Below, piece by piece: positions 1 to 8,674 of a stretch of DNA of 26,477 nucleotides. This DNA is from JBGUVL01 sp045134375. GTDB taxonomy: Bacteria; Bacillota_I; Bacilli_A; Erysipelotrichales; Erysipelotrichaceae. The notes beneath the pieces are model-generated. The model saw only the letters and a program-made list of their open reading frames with translations, was not told the origin of the DNA and searched no databases. The DNA is taken from NCBI GenBank assembly GCA_045134375.1, contig JBGUVL010000018.1, positions 1 to 26,477 of the forward strand, written 5' to 3'. Within the stretch, counting starts at the first letter, position 1; every line of letters begins with the position of its first letter. A program made the translations under genes and the position numbers.

Positions 1-45
1 GAGTATTAAGGTTCTACTTACATTTTAAAGGCTGGAAAGGAAAAG

Positions 46-88
46 TGATACAAGTGTTACAACAAGGTACGTTTGTATCATACAAGTG
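46..88. repeat. Inverted and direct short repeats before hypE
   Basis: TGATACAA at 46-53 and TTGTATCA at 73-80 form a perfect 8-bp inverted repeat with a 19-nt spacer. The 9-mer ATACAAGTG occurs at 48-56 and again at 80-88. The repeats lie immediately before the probable hypE start at 94 and cover the alternative TTG start at 73. They could be an operator or an mRNA hairpin, but nothing in the window names a binding protein. The rest of 1-93 shows no convincing gene. The frame beginning at base 2 stops at 26-28 and might be the tail of an upstream gene. Confidence 0.4.
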
Positions 89-93
89 GTGGA

Positions 94-999
94 ATGGTTA
101 ATATCATCAATATTCAGAAATACTCTCTTCATGATGGTAATGGCATTCGAACCACAATTTTTTTTAAGGGATGTCCATTACGTTGTCTTTGGTGTCATAA
201 TCCAGAGAGTCAGCATTTTGAAAGAGAACTTATGTTGGATTATGAAAAATGTGTTGGTTGTGGCTATTGTAGGAAAGTCTGTGAGCATCATGCCATACAA
301 ATGAAAGAGGGGAAAATAGAAACGGATCTTTTGAAATGCCAATTATGTGAGCGATGTATTGATTACTGTGTTGATAACAACCGACAGATAGTGGGAAGAT
401 CCTATACCGTAGAGGAACTATTTGCGATCATCGAAAAAGACCGCATTTTTTATGAAGAAAGTGGCGGTGGTGTGACGCTATCTGGTGGCGAAGTTATGAT
501 GCAAGATATGGTTTATATCAAAAAGCTATGTCAGAAATTAAAGCAGCATGATTATCATATCGCAATTGATACTTGTGGTTATGCGCCAAGAGAACATTTT
601 TCACTAATTTTACCTTATGTTGATGTTTTTCTCTACGATATCAAAGCAATGGATGATACGATTCATCAAAATTATACAGGGAAAAGCAATCGTTTGATTT
701 TAGAAAATTTAGTCTATTTAGCACAACAGCATGCGAATATCAATATTCGTATTCCAGTGATTGAACACGTTAATGCAATGGAAGAAGAAATGGAAAAAAT
801 GATTGCTTTTGTGAGAGAAAAGATTGGCATTGTAAAGGTAAATTTATTGCCATATCATTCGACAGGAAGTAGTAAATATGCTCGCCTACAAAGAGATTAT
901 GAAGGAAAAGATTTATGTGCTCCTTCCAAAGAGGGAATGGAAACCATCAAAAAATTGTGGATGGAAAATGGTTTTGTTGATGTCAATATAGGAGGATAA
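94..999 (+). CDS. hypE: Hydroxyproline dehydratase activating enzyme (radical SAM, HypE)
   Basis: This is a glycyl-radical enzyme activase. It cleaves S-adenosylmethionine to place the radical on the partner glycyl-radical enzyme. Numbered from the ATG at 94, the radical-SAM cluster motif CxxxCxxC is C27, C31 and C34, inside KGCPLRCLWC. An inserted ferredoxin-like domain follows, with two CX2CX2CX3C sets (C53-C63 and C82-C92) that probably bind two more [4Fe-4S] clusters. The GGE-type motif LSGGEVMMQ is present. The length, about 301 residues, is usual for the family. I prefer ATG 94 because family members begin about 18 residues before GIRTT. However, ATG 94 has a poorly spaced ribosome site, and the TTG at 73, after AAGGT, would add seven residues. 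The stop overlaps the start region of hypD, so the two are translationally coupled. The specific partner is assigned from the neighbour. Confidence 0.9.
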   Translation: MVNIINIQKYSLHDGNGIRTTIFFKGCPLRCLWCHNPESQHFERELMLDYEKCVGCGYCRKVCEHHAIQMKEGKIETDLLKCQLCERCIDYCVDNNRQIVGRSYTVEELFAIIEKDRIFYEESGGGVTLSGGEVMMQDMVYIKKLCQKLKQHDYHIAIDTCGYAPREHFSLILPYVDVFLYDIKAMDDTIHQNYTGKSNRLILENLVYLAQQHANINIRIPVIEHVNAMEEEMEKMIAFVREKIGIVKVNLLPYHSTGSSKYARLQRDYEGKDLCAPSKEGMETIKKLWMENGFVDVNIGG

Positions 1000-1001
1000 T
1001 G

Positions 1002-3380
1002 ATGGAAAGAGGAATGAATGATAGAATTCGAAAATTAAGGTATCAAAGCGAACATACCGTACCGCATATCTTTATGGAACGAGCTGTTTTGATGAGTGAG
1101 GCTTATCAGAAATATGAAGGGGAAGTATCCATCCCTGAATTAAGAGCCCTTTCTATGAAAGAAATTTTTTCTCGTAAGACGATCACCATTGAAGAAGGGG
1201 AATTAATTGTAGGGGATAAAGGAGCTGGGCCACAATCCACTCCTACTTTTCCAGAACTATGTTGTCATACCTTAGAAGATATGAAAATTATGAATGATCG
1301 AGAATTGATTTGTTTTAAAGTAAGCGAGGAAGATTTAACAATACAAAAAGAAAAAATCATTCCTTTTTGGGAGAAACGTTCCATTCGTCATAAAATTATC
1401 AATGCTATGTCAAAAGAATGGAAGGATTGTTATGAAGCTGGTATTTTTACCGAGTTTATGGAGCAACGTGGGCCTGGTCATACCGTAGGATCTGAGAAAA
1501 TCTATACCAAAGGTTTTTTGGACTATCAAAAAGATATCGATGATGCGCTTTCGAAATTAGATTATTTACAGGATGAGGATGCGTTGGCGAAACGAGATGA
1601 ATTAAATGCGATGCGTATTATGTGTGATGCCATCATGATCTTAGGAGAACGGTATGCGCAATTAGCCAAAACGATGGCGGAAAAAGAAAAAAATCAAAAA
1701 CGTAAAGCCGAATTAGAAATGATTGCAAAAAATTGTGAAGTTGTACCAGCGAATAAGCCACAAACTTTTTGGCAGGCGATTCAGATGTATTGGTTTGTTC
1801 ATTTGGCAGTGACTACGGAATTAAATCCATGGGATGCGTATTCTCCAGGTAGATTAGATCAACATTTGATTCCTTTCTATCGAAACGATTGTAAAAACGG
1901 TATATTAAATGAGGAACAAGCAAAAGAATTATTAGAATGCCTTTGGATTAAATTTAATAATCAGCCAGCTCCTCCGAAAGTAGGAATCACATTAAAAGAA
2001 TCTTCAACTTATACTGATTTTGCGAATATTAATACTGGCGGAATCACTGCCGATGGGGAGGATGGCGTCAATGAAGTCAGTTATCTGATTTTGGATGTAA
2101 TGGATGAAATGAAGTTGTTGCAGCCAAGTAGCAATGTGCAGATTTCAAAGAAAACACCTCAGCGCTTCTTAAAAAGGGCATGTGAGATTTCAAGAAAAGG
2201 TTGGGGGCAACCAGCTTTCTATAACACCGAAGCGATTGTGCAAGAATTATTGAATGCAGGAAAATCCATTGAGGATGCTAGAAGAGGGGGAACTTCTGGT
2301 TGTGTAGAAACCGGAGCATTTGGAAGAGAAGCTTATATTTTGCAAGGTTATTTCAATCTTCCTAAGATTTTAGAAATTACGTTGCATAATGGATATGATC
2401 CACGCACCAAGAAACAGCTTGGATTATCTCTAGGGTATGCTTGTGATTTTACTACTTATGAGGAACTTTGGGATGCCTATCGAAAACAATTGCAGTATTT
2501 TGCTGATATTAAAGTAACAGGAAGCAATCTTATTACGAAAATTTATGCAAATTACATGCCAGTTCCATTCCTTTCTATTATTACAGATGATTGCATTTCG
2601 AAAGGAAAGGATTATAATGCTGGAGGTGCACGATATAATACGAACTATTTGCAAGGGGTAGGAATTGCGACGATTACCGATTCATTAGCTGCAATCAAAT
2701 ATAATGTATTTGATCGCAAACGATTCACGATGGAACAATTGATGCAGGCAATGGAGGCTAATTTTGAAGGAGAAGAACATGCCTATATCTATCATTTAGT
2801 AACGCATAAGACTCCGAAATATGGGAATGATGATGATTATGCGGATGACATTATGAAACAAGTATTTCAATGTTATCACAAAACAATTACCGGACGTTTG
2901 AATATGAGAAATGGAGAGTGGCGTATTAACATGTTGCCAACCACATGCCATGTGTATTTTGGGGAAGTGATGTTAGCCTCACCAAATGGTAGAAAAGCAC
3001 AGAAACCATTAAGTGAAGGAATTTCTCCAGAAAAGTCGGCGGATGTCAATGGTCCTACTTCGGTGATACGTTCGGCTAGTAAGATGGATCATTTAGCGAC
3101 AGGAGGAACCTTATTAAATCAGAAATTTACTCCTTCTGTGGTGGCAGGAGAGGAAGGATTGAATCATATGGCACAATTGATTCGTTCCTATTTCAAATTG
3201 GATGGCCATCACATTCAATTTAATGTAATCGATCGAAAGACATTGATTGAAGCACAGCAACATCCGGAAGAATATCGTGATTTAATTGTTCGAGTAGCAG
3301 GATATTCGGATCATTTCCGTAACTTGAGCAAAGAATTACAAGATGAAATTATTGAACGTACGGAACAGAGTTTTGATTAA
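1002..3380 (+). CDS. hypD: trans-4-hydroxy-L-proline dehydratase (glycyl radical enzyme, HypD)
   Basis: This enzyme removes water from trans-4-hydroxy-L-proline to give pyrroline-5-carboxylate, using a glycyl radical. Its pyruvate formate-lyase-like barrel carries the thiyl motif GGTSGCVETG with C434 and E436. The glycyl-radical loop near the C-terminus is RVAGYSDHF, with G767. Other positions reported for the Clostridioides difficile enzyme are also in register when counted from 1002: F152, S334, D339, F340 and Y450. Its T645 corresponds to T647 here and its G765 to G767, implying a two-residue insertion. I recall those residue numbers from the literature and did not align them by computer. 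There are two tandem ATGs, at 999 and 1002. GGAGG at 991-995 is better spaced for 1002, which also gives the family numbering. HypE lies upstream and ProC, which consumes the product, downstream. This context separates it from other glycyl-radical enzymes. Confidence 0.95.
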   Translation: MERGMNDRIRKLRYQSEHTVPHIFMERAVLMSEAYQKYEGEVSIPELRALSMKEIFSRKTITIEEGELIVGDKGAGPQSTPTFPELCCHTLEDMKIMNDRELICFKVSEEDLTIQKEKIIPFWEKRSIRHKIINAMSKEWKDCYEAGIFTEFMEQRGPGHTVGSEKIYTKGFLDYQKDIDDALSKLDYLQDEDALAKRDELNAMRIMCDAIMILGERYAQLAKTMAEKEKNQKRKAELEMIAKNCEVVPANKPQTFWQAIQMYWFVHLAVTTELNPWDAYSPGRLDQHLIPFYRNDCKNGILNEEQAKELLECLWIKFNNQPAPPKVGITLKESSTYTDFANINTGGITADGEDGVNEVSYLILDVMDEMKLLQPSSNVQISKKTPQRFLKRACEISRKGWGQPAFYNTEAIVQELLNAGKSIEDARRGGTSGCVETGAFGREAYILQGYFNLPKILEITLHNGYDPRTKKQLGLSLGYACDFTTYEELWDAYRKQLQYFADIKVTGSNLITKIYANYMPVPFLSIITDDCISKGKDYNAGGARYNTNYLQGVGIATITDSLAAIKYNVFDRKRFTMEQLMQAMEANFEGEEHAYIYHLVTHKTPKYGNDDDYADDIMKQVFQCYHKTITGRLNMRNGEWRINMLPTTCHVYFGEVMLASPNGRKAQKPLSEGISPEKSADVNGPTSVIRSASKMDHLATGGTLLNQKFTPSVVAGEEGLNHMAQLIRSYFKLDGHHIQFNVIDRKTLIEAQQHPEEYRDLIVRVAGYSDHFRNLSKELQDEIIERTEQSFD

Positions 3381-3391
3381 AGGGGGAAGAA

Positions 3392-4201
3392 ATGATGAAA
3401 TATACCATTGGATTTATTGGTTGTGGTAATATGGGTAGTGCCATGATTGGTGGAATTGTTAACGCTGGATTAGTAGATAGAAATGCTATTTATGTATCGG
3501 ATCTTGTGGAAGCTAGTTTAGCAAGGATAAAAAACGAATATGGAGTTAATGCGATAAGCGATAACTGCATGGTAGCAGAGAAAAGTGATATTTTAGTATT
3601 AAGTGTCAAACCACAATTTTATGCATCGCTAATCAATGAAATCAAGGATCATGTGAAATCTGATGTTATCATTGTTGCCATTGCAGCAGGGCAATCCATT
3701 CAGAAGGTAAGAGAATTGTTTGGTTGGGAAATCAAAGTCGCTAAAGTAATGCCGAATACTCCGGCATTGGTACAAGAAGGAATGGCAGCAATTGCTCCTT
3801 CCACCAATATGAACCAAGCAGAAATCGAAACGATCAGTACTATTTTCAATAGCTTTGGTAAAAGCGAAATCGTAGCGGAGCATCTCATGGATGCGGTGAC
3901 TGCGGTCAGTGGTTCAAGTCCAGCGTATGTCTATATGTTTATTGAAGCAATGGCAGATGCAGCAGTTATGGAAGGAATGCCAAGAGCACAAGCCTACAAA
4001 TTTGCGGCGCAATCGGTGTTAGGCTCTGCAAAAATGGTGCTGGAGAGTGGAAAACATCCAGGGGAATTAAAAGATATGGTATGTTCTCCAGGAGGAACCA
4101 CGATTGCAGCAGTTGCCAAACTAGAAGAGACAGGATTTCGCAGTAGTGTGATTCAAGCGATGAAGGCATGCGTGGAGCAATCTCGTAAGATGTCAAAATA
4201 G
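3392..4201 (+). CDS. proC: Pyrroline-5-carboxylate reductase (ProC)
   Basis: This cytosolic enzyme reduces 1-pyrroline-5-carboxylate to L-proline with NAD(P)H. The Rossmann fold starts at once with IGFIGCGNMGSAMIGG. The middle section has the family signature VMPNTPALVQEGM. The C-terminal dimerisation half holds TAVSGSSPAYVYMFIEAMADA and the CSPGGTTIAAV segment. At 269 residues it is full length. It starts 11 nt after hypD behind AGGGGGAAG (tandem ATGs at 3392 and 3395), so it is the third gene of the same operon. Here it most likely turns the HypD product into proline and also reoxidises NAD(P)H, rather than serving glutamate-based synthesis, since no proA or proB is nearby. A terminator follows directly. 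Confidence 0.97.
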   Translation: MMKYTIGFIGCGNMGSAMIGGIVNAGLVDRNAIYVSDLVEASLARIKNEYGVNAISDNCMVAEKSDILVLSVKPQFYASLINEIKDHVKSDVIIVAIAAGQSIQKVRELFGWEIKVAKVMPNTPALVQEGMAAIAPSTNMNQAEIETISTIFNSFGKSEIVAEHLMDAVTAVSGSSPAYVYMFIEAMADAAVMEGMPRAQAYKFAAQSVLGSAKMVLESGKHPGELKDMVCSPGGTTIAAVAKLEETGFRSSVIQAMKACVEQSRKMSK

Positions 4202-4208
4202 GAAAGTC

Positions 4209-4255
4209 AGAGAATGAGAAAAAAAGAATTGTCCTCATTCTCTTTTCTTTTTTTT
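4209..4255 (+). terminator. Rho-independent terminator after proC
   Basis: GAGAATGAG at 4210-4218 pairs perfectly with CTCATTCTC at 4234-4242, with an additional A-T pair outside. The 15-nt loop is A-rich. A T-rich tract runs to 4255. It ends the hydroxyproline operon and separates it from the histidine promoter 40 bp further on. Confidence 0.88.
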
Positions 4256-4296
4256 GTAACAATTTTCAATGTTATTTGAAATTTATTTCAGAAAAC

Positions 4297-4325
4297 TTGA
4301 CTTACTTTGATGATTGCGCTAGAAT
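4297..4325 (+). promoter_or_regulatory. Promoter of the histidine operon
   Basis: The -35 box is TTGACT at 4297-4302 and the -10 box TAGAAT at 4320-4325, with a 17-bp spacer. This near-consensus housekeeping sigma promoter would start transcription near 4332, just ahead of the T-box leader. Confidence 0.8.
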
Positions 4326-4331
4326 AGACAC

Positions 4332-4600
4332 ATCAATAAAAATAGCAATGATTAGAAATAGTAAGGATATGGACATGATAGAGAGTTTCTGGCTGGTGGA
4401 AAGAAATATGATAAGTATTCTGAACACGTCTATGAGCTGTGAAAGGGAAATAACAGTAGTTTTCACCGGAGTCCTGCACCCGTTATCAAGCTAGAGTATT
4501 ATAGTACTCGAAAAGGTCAATATCGCGAGGTATTGATAAACTAAGGTGGAACCACGTAAGAAAAACTTTCGTCCTTTGGATGGAAGCTTTTTTTGTATAA
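4332..4600 (+). promoter_or_regulatory. T-box leader, His-specific, controlling the his operon
   Basis: This is a tRNA-sensing leader. Stem I has the GAGAG bulge motif near 4381 and a distal hairpin TTTCT/AGAAA holding GGCTGGTG (4391-4398). The specifier loop reads GAA followed by CAC at 4425-4427, a histidine codon. A stem TCAATA/TATTGA lies just before the T-box sequence AAGGTGGAACCACG (4543-4556). In the antiterminator, AAGG and ACG flanking the bulge pair with CGTCCTT at 4570-4576. The competing terminator is CTTTCGTCC (4566-4574) with GGATGGAAG (4578-4586) and a T-run at 4588-4594. Uncharged tRNA-His should stabilise the antiterminator and turn the operon on. Confidence 0.93.
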
Positions 4601-4617
4601 GGAGGAGTCGAAGAGAA

Positions 4618-5754
4618 ATGAAACAGTTTAGTGTTCCTTCTGGAATGAGAGATTTAATTCTAGGAGAATGTGAAACAAAAAAAGATTTACAGTTAAAAAT
4701 TGAAAATATTTTATCGAAATGGGGCTATGAAGAAGTGATAACCCCAACGATTGAATATTATAGTACTTACGAAAATGGGTTTATTGATATCAAAGAGGAA
4801 GATATGTATAAATTCTTTGATGCGAATGGAAAAATCTTGATGCTTCGTGCTGATATGACGATACCGATTGCTCGTGTAGCAGCGACAAAATTTAAAGATG
4901 AAACAAAACCATTACGCTTCCGCTATTGTGCAAATGTATTTAAGGTTCATGAAAGTTTAAGCGGTTTAAAGGATGAAATTACCGATTGTGGTGTTGAGTT
5001 AATCGGTATGGAAGAAAAATGCGCGGAACTAGAAATCTTAGTCACAGCGATGGAAGTGTTGCAGGTTGTCGAAGATAAAAAGGTCATTTTAGAAATTGGT
5101 GATGTGAATTTCTTTCGTAAAGCTTGCCAATCGTTACAACTGAGTGAAGAAGAAACAATGAAATTGTCAAAGCTTTTAGACAGTAAGTCATTAATCGCTT
5201 TGGAAGATTATTTAAAACAATTACAGCTAAACGAAAAAGATCAGCAGTTTTTTAATTATTTACCTTGGTTAAGTGGTGATGCCAGTATTTTGGAAGAAGC
5301 AAAAAAATATGCTTTCAATGATGATTTAGTTGCGATTATCGATCGTTTGCAGTTGTTGGATGCACAATTAAAGGAACTTGGCTATGAAACAATCGAATAT
5401 GATTTAGGAAAAGCTAGTAATTTGAATTATTATACGGGTCTGATTTTTGAAGCTTATGTTGAAGGTGTAGGAACAAGAATCTTAAGTGGGGGAAGTTATA
5501 ATACTTTAATTGAACGATTTGGGGAAAAAATGAGTGCGACAGGTTTTTCCATTAAATTGGATTCTTTGCTAGAGGTTGTTCCATTAAAGAAAAAGAAAAA
5601 AGGTTATATTTTAGAATATCCATCTCACCAAGCAGTGGAAGCGATGAAAATAGCTGCAAAATTAAGAAAAGAGAAAAAAGTAGAGATGTATGTCAATGAT
5701 GATATTGATGAAATCAGATACAAGGAGGATTCACTATGCTGTCAATCGCATTAA
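4618..5754 (+). CDS. hisZ: ATP phosphoribosyltransferase regulatory subunit (HisZ)
   Basis: HisZ is a catalytically inactive relative of histidyl-tRNA synthetase. It forms a hetero-octamer with short HisG and carries feedback inhibition by histidine. The class II synthetase-like core is visible: a motif-2-like RFRYCANVFK, followed by GLKDEITDCGVELIG, and a later GKASNLNYYTGLIFEAY segment. No anticodon-binding domain follows, which separates it from HisS. The protein has 378 residues. I place the start at ATG 4618, behind AAGGAGGAG. An in-frame GTG at 4546 lies inside the T-box sequence and would add a false 24-residue extension. The 3' end overlaps hisG by 19 nt. It is first in the operon, directly under the His T-box. 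Confidence 0.95.
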   Translation: MKQFSVPSGMRDLILGECETKKDLQLKIENILSKWGYEEVITPTIEYYSTYENGFIDIKEEDMYKFFDANGKILMLRADMTIPIARVAATKFKDETKPLRFRYCANVFKVHESLSGLKDEITDCGVELIGMEEKCAELEILVTAMEVLQVVEDKKVILEIGDVNFFRKACQSLQLSEEETMKLSKLLDSKSLIALEDYLKQLQLNEKDQQFFNYLPWLSGDASILEEAKKYAFNDDLVAIIDRLQLLDAQLKELGYETIEYDLGKASNLNYYTGLIFEAYVEGVGTRILSGGSYNTLIERFGEKMSATGFSIKLDSLLEVVPLKKKKKGYILEYPSHQAVEAMKIAAKLRKEKKVEMYVNDDIDEIRYKEDSLCCQSH

Positions 5755-6362
5755 CGAAAGGACGTTTAGAAAAAGAGAGTGTTAAAATATTTGAATCCTG
5801 TGGTTATGGAATTGAGGAATTGAAAAATAAGGGTAGACAGTTGGTTTTTAAAGATTCCATTAAGGAGAATGAATATTTTCTTGTTAAGGCAATGGATTGT
5901 GTTACCTATGTGGAGCATGGGGTAGCTGACATAGGTATCGTAGGAAAAGATACCTTACTAGAAAGCAGTGGCAGATATTATGAGGTAATGGATCTAAATA
6001 TCGGGAAATGTGGCTTTATTGTTGCAAGTTTACCAGAAAAAAATCCTTTTAAAAAAGTTGGTCATATCAAAATTGGATCAAAATATCCTACCGTAGCGAA
6101 AGATTACTTTAAACGATTAGGAATGGATGTTGAAGTAATCAAAATTGAAGGAAGTGTGGAATTAGCTCCAATTTTAGGATTATGCGATGCGATTGTTGAT
6201 ATTATGGAAACCGGAACGACATTGAAGGAAAACGGTTTAATTGTATTTGATCGGATTTGTGATATTTCCGCTCGCGTGATTGTCAATAAAGCAAGTTTTA
6301 AATTGAAACGAAAAGAAATACAGATTTTATTAAATGATATTAGAAAGGTAATCGGTGAGTAG
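5736..6362 (+). CDS. hisG: ATP phosphoribosyltransferase, short form (HisG)
   Basis: HisG catalyses the first and committed step of histidine synthesis, joining ATP and PRPP to give phosphoribosyl-ATP. At 208 residues it is the short form without the C-terminal regulatory domain, so it needs HisZ, encoded just upstream. The start motif is LSIALTKGRLEKESVKIF. It also has VEHGVADIGIVGKDTLLE and the PRPP-binding loop DIMETGTTLKENGL. The ribosome site AAGGAGG lies inside the hisZ coding end, and the two frames overlap by 19 nt, which suggests coupled translation to balance the two subunits. Confidence 0.97.
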   Translation: MLSIALTKGRLEKESVKIFESCGYGIEELKNKGRQLVFKDSIKENEYFLVKAMDCVTYVEHGVADIGIVGKDTLLESSGRYYEVMDLNIGKCGFIVASLPEKNPFKKVGHIKIGSKYPTVAKDYFKRLGMDVEVIKIEGSVELAPILGLCDAIVDIMETGTTLKENGLIVFDRICDISARVIVNKASFKLKRKEIQILLNDIRKVIGE

Positions 6363-6363
6363 T

Positions 6364-7662
6364 ATGGCATTGTTAAAAGCATTGGAGAGCAATAATGTAA
6401 AAGAGCTGCAGGATTATCTGATATCTCGTCAACAGGATGATGATAAAAACGTTGTAGCAACGGTAGAAGAAATCATTGCACAGGTCACATTGAATAAAGA
6501 TCAGGCTTTATTTGATTATAGTGAAAAATTTGATGGTGTTACGCTTGCTTCATTGGTCATGAGTGAGGAAGAAATCGAAACTACCTACCAGCAAGTAGAT
6601 CCATTATTTATTCAAAATTTAGAGGAAGCCAAAGAGAATATTGCTTACTATCACAAAGCGCAGTTACAAAATGGTTATGAATTAAAAAAAGAGGATGGTA
6701 TTTATTTAGGACAACGAGTGATTCCATTAGAAAAAGTGGGAGTTTATGTTCCAGGGGGAAGAGCTGCTTATCCTAGTAGTGTATTAATGAATGTCATTCC
6801 TGCAAAGATAGCGGGAGTGAAAGAAATTGTTATGGTTACACCTCCCAGCAAAGATGGCAGTGTAAATCCTTATATCGTTGCTGCGGCAAAGATTGCGGGA
6901 GTTAATAAAATCTATAAAGTGGGAGGAGCACAGGCGGTTGCAGCGCTTGCCTATGGAACACAAACGATTCCTAAGGTGGATAAAATTGTTGGACCTGGAA
7001 ACATTTATGTAGCAACGGCAAAAAAATTAGTCTATGGAAAAGTTGATATTGATATGATTGCTGGACCTAGTGAGATTCTTGTCATTGCAGATGAAGGGGC
7101 GGATGCCTCCTATGTGGCAGCGGATTTGATTTCACAGGCGGAACATGATCCATTGGCTTCTTCAATCCTATTGACAACATCAAAGTCATTGGTGGAAAAG
7201 GTTAATGTAGAGTTAGAAAAACAGACTAGTCAGCTACCCAAAGAAGCAATCATTCGACAAAGCTTCTCCTCCTTTGGTACTAGCATTGTTTGTGAGAGCA
7301 TTGATGAATGCATTGCAATTAGCAACGCTATTGCGCCAGAACACTTGGAATTGATGGTAGAAAATGCGAAAGATTATTTAGAACAAGTACAGAATGCAGG
7401 AAGCGTCTTTTTAGGATATTATACTTGTGAAAGTATTGGGGATTATTTTGGAGGAACCAATCATGTATTACCAACAAGTGGTACGGCACGTTTCTATTCC
7501 CCATTGTCTTGCGATTCTTTCGTAAAGAAAAGTTCCTATCTCTTTTATACGAAAGAAGCGATTCAAAAACATGGGGAAAAGATTATCAATATTGCCCATA
7601 ATGAGAATCTTGATGGACATGCGAATGCGGTGAAAGTGAGGTTGTCCAATGAAAGAGATTAG
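6364..7662 (+). CDS. hisD: Histidinol dehydrogenase (HisD)
   Basis: HisD is a zinc enzyme that carries out the last two oxidations, L-histidinol to histidinal to histidine, with two NAD+. Family landmarks occur in order: VYVPGGRAAYPSSVLMNV, KIVGPGNIYVATAKK, DMIAGPSEILVIAD, the zinc-site segment SQAEHDPLASS, the catalytic pair in APEHLELM, YFGGTNHVLPTSGTA, and the C-terminal metal-site histidine in DGHANAVKVR. It has 432 residues, the usual size. I use ATG 6364, because the in-frame GTG at 6355 lies before the hisG stop and adds only three residues. It overlaps hisC by 14 nt. Confidence 0.97.
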   Translation: MALLKALESNNVKELQDYLISRQQDDDKNVVATVEEIIAQVTLNKDQALFDYSEKFDGVTLASLVMSEEEIETTYQQVDPLFIQNLEEAKENIAYYHKAQLQNGYELKKEDGIYLGQRVIPLEKVGVYVPGGRAAYPSSVLMNVIPAKIAGVKEIVMVTPPSKDGSVNPYIVAAAKIAGVNKIYKVGGAQAVAALAYGTQTIPKVDKIVGPGNIYVATAKKLVYGKVDIDMIAGPSEILVIADEGADASYVAADLISQAEHDPLASSILLTTSKSLVEKVNVELEKQTSQLPKEAIIRQSFSSFGTSIVCESIDECIAISNAIAPEHLELMVENAKDYLEQVQNAGSVFLGYYTCESIGDYFGGTNHVLPTSGTARFYSPLSCDSFVKKSSYLFYTKEAIQKHGEKIINIAHNENLDGHANAVKVRLSNERD

Positions 7663-8665
7663 CACATATCAGGCAATGGAAAGTGAAGGTATCTTGTTGA
7701 ATGCCAATGAAAGCTTTACGAATTTATCATTGGCAATCCGAAAAGAAATTGCAGAAAAAATGATTGATATGCCATTTCAACGTTATCCTATTGATGGAAG
7801 TGATCCATTGATTTCTGCATACGCATCGTTCAGCAACAAGAAGAAAACACAGATTATTGCAGGGAATGGTTCGGATGAAATGTTAGGTTTATTAATTGGT
7901 TTAACTATGAAGGAAGGAAAAAAGCTTTACACGCTTCATCCAGATTTTTCGATGTACGATTACTATTGTGGAATGCACGGTGGTAAGATGGTAACCTATG
8001 CGATGGATCCAGAGAAACCGTTTTGTGTTGAACAATTCATCGCGAAAGGAAAAAATGAACAGGTTGATATGATTTTATTTTCCAATCCGAATAATCCAAC
8101 AGGAAGGGTGATTGCTCCAAGCGATTTAATCAAAATCGTCGAAGCTTTTCCTAGGATTCCGGTGGTCATCGATGAAGCTTATGCGGATTTTGATGAAACT
8201 ACCATGTTGGATTATGTGGATCAATATCCGCATCTGTTTGTCACTCGAACATTGTCAAAAGCGTTTGCATTAGCCGGTGCAAGAATTGGATTTTTAATTG
8301 GTAATGAAGCAACGATGCAACGTGTCGTTCCTTACAAAGTGCCTTATAATGTGAATCGTATGAGTGAGATTGCAGGATGTGTTGTATTATCTCATCAGGA
8401 GGAAATCAACCAGAATATTGCATGGATCAAACAAGCAAGAGATTCTTTATATCAAAAAATAGTAGCATTAAAAAAGGAAAATATAACGATTTATCCTTCC
8501 AAAACGAATTATTTATATGGGAAAAGTAAAGATAAGGAAAAATTACTTTCCCTATTGAAAAAAAAGAATATCGTAATACGAAATTATGCTGATGATAGTT
8601 TCCGTATTACGATTGGTGATGAAACAGCGAATGAAATGGTTTATGAAATCATTAAGGCGTTGTAG
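7649..8665 (+). CDS. hisC: Histidinol-phosphate aminotransferase (HisC)
   Basis: HisC is a PLP-dependent fold-type I aminotransferase that converts imidazole-acetol phosphate and glutamate to histidinol phosphate. Visible signatures are the LNANESFTNL start, AGNGSDEMLGLLI, FSNPNNPTGRVI (cofactor and substrate pocket), VVIDEAYADF, and the Schiff-base lysine K204 in TLSKAFALAGARIGF. At 338 residues it is on the short side of the family but complete. The start lies inside the hisD end (14-nt overlap), with GTGAGG seven bases before the ATG. Confidence 0.95.
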   Translation: MKEISTYQAMESEGILLNANESFTNLSLAIRKEIAEKMIDMPFQRYPIDGSDPLISAYASFSNKKKTQIIAGNGSDEMLGLLIGLTMKEGKKLYTLHPDFSMYDYYCGMHGGKMVTYAMDPEKPFCVEQFIAKGKNEQVDMILFSNPNNPTGRVIAPSDLIKIVEAFPRIPVVIDEAYADFDETTMLDYVDQYPHLFVTRTLSKAFALAGARIGFLIGNEATMQRVVPYKVPYNVNRMSEIAGCVVLSHQEEINQNIAWIKQARDSLYQKIVALKKENITIYPSKTNYLYGKSKDKEKLLSLLKKKNIVIRNYADDSFRITIGDETANEMVYEIIKAL

Positions 8666-8674
8666 GGGGTCATT

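Noticed and set aside
999..3380. Pyruvate formate-lyase or choline/glycerol-type dehydratase identity for the glycyl-radical enzyme
   Set aside because: The active-site residues follow HypD numbering, and the adjacent proC matches the hydroxyproline pathway. The two-cysteine CC active site of pyruvate formate-lyase is absent at the thiyl position (GCVE instead).
4276..4494. 72-residue plus-strand open frame before hisZ
   Set aside because: It spans the his promoter and stem I of the T-box, starts upstream of the predicted transcription start and has no ribosome site. It is not a credible leader peptide.
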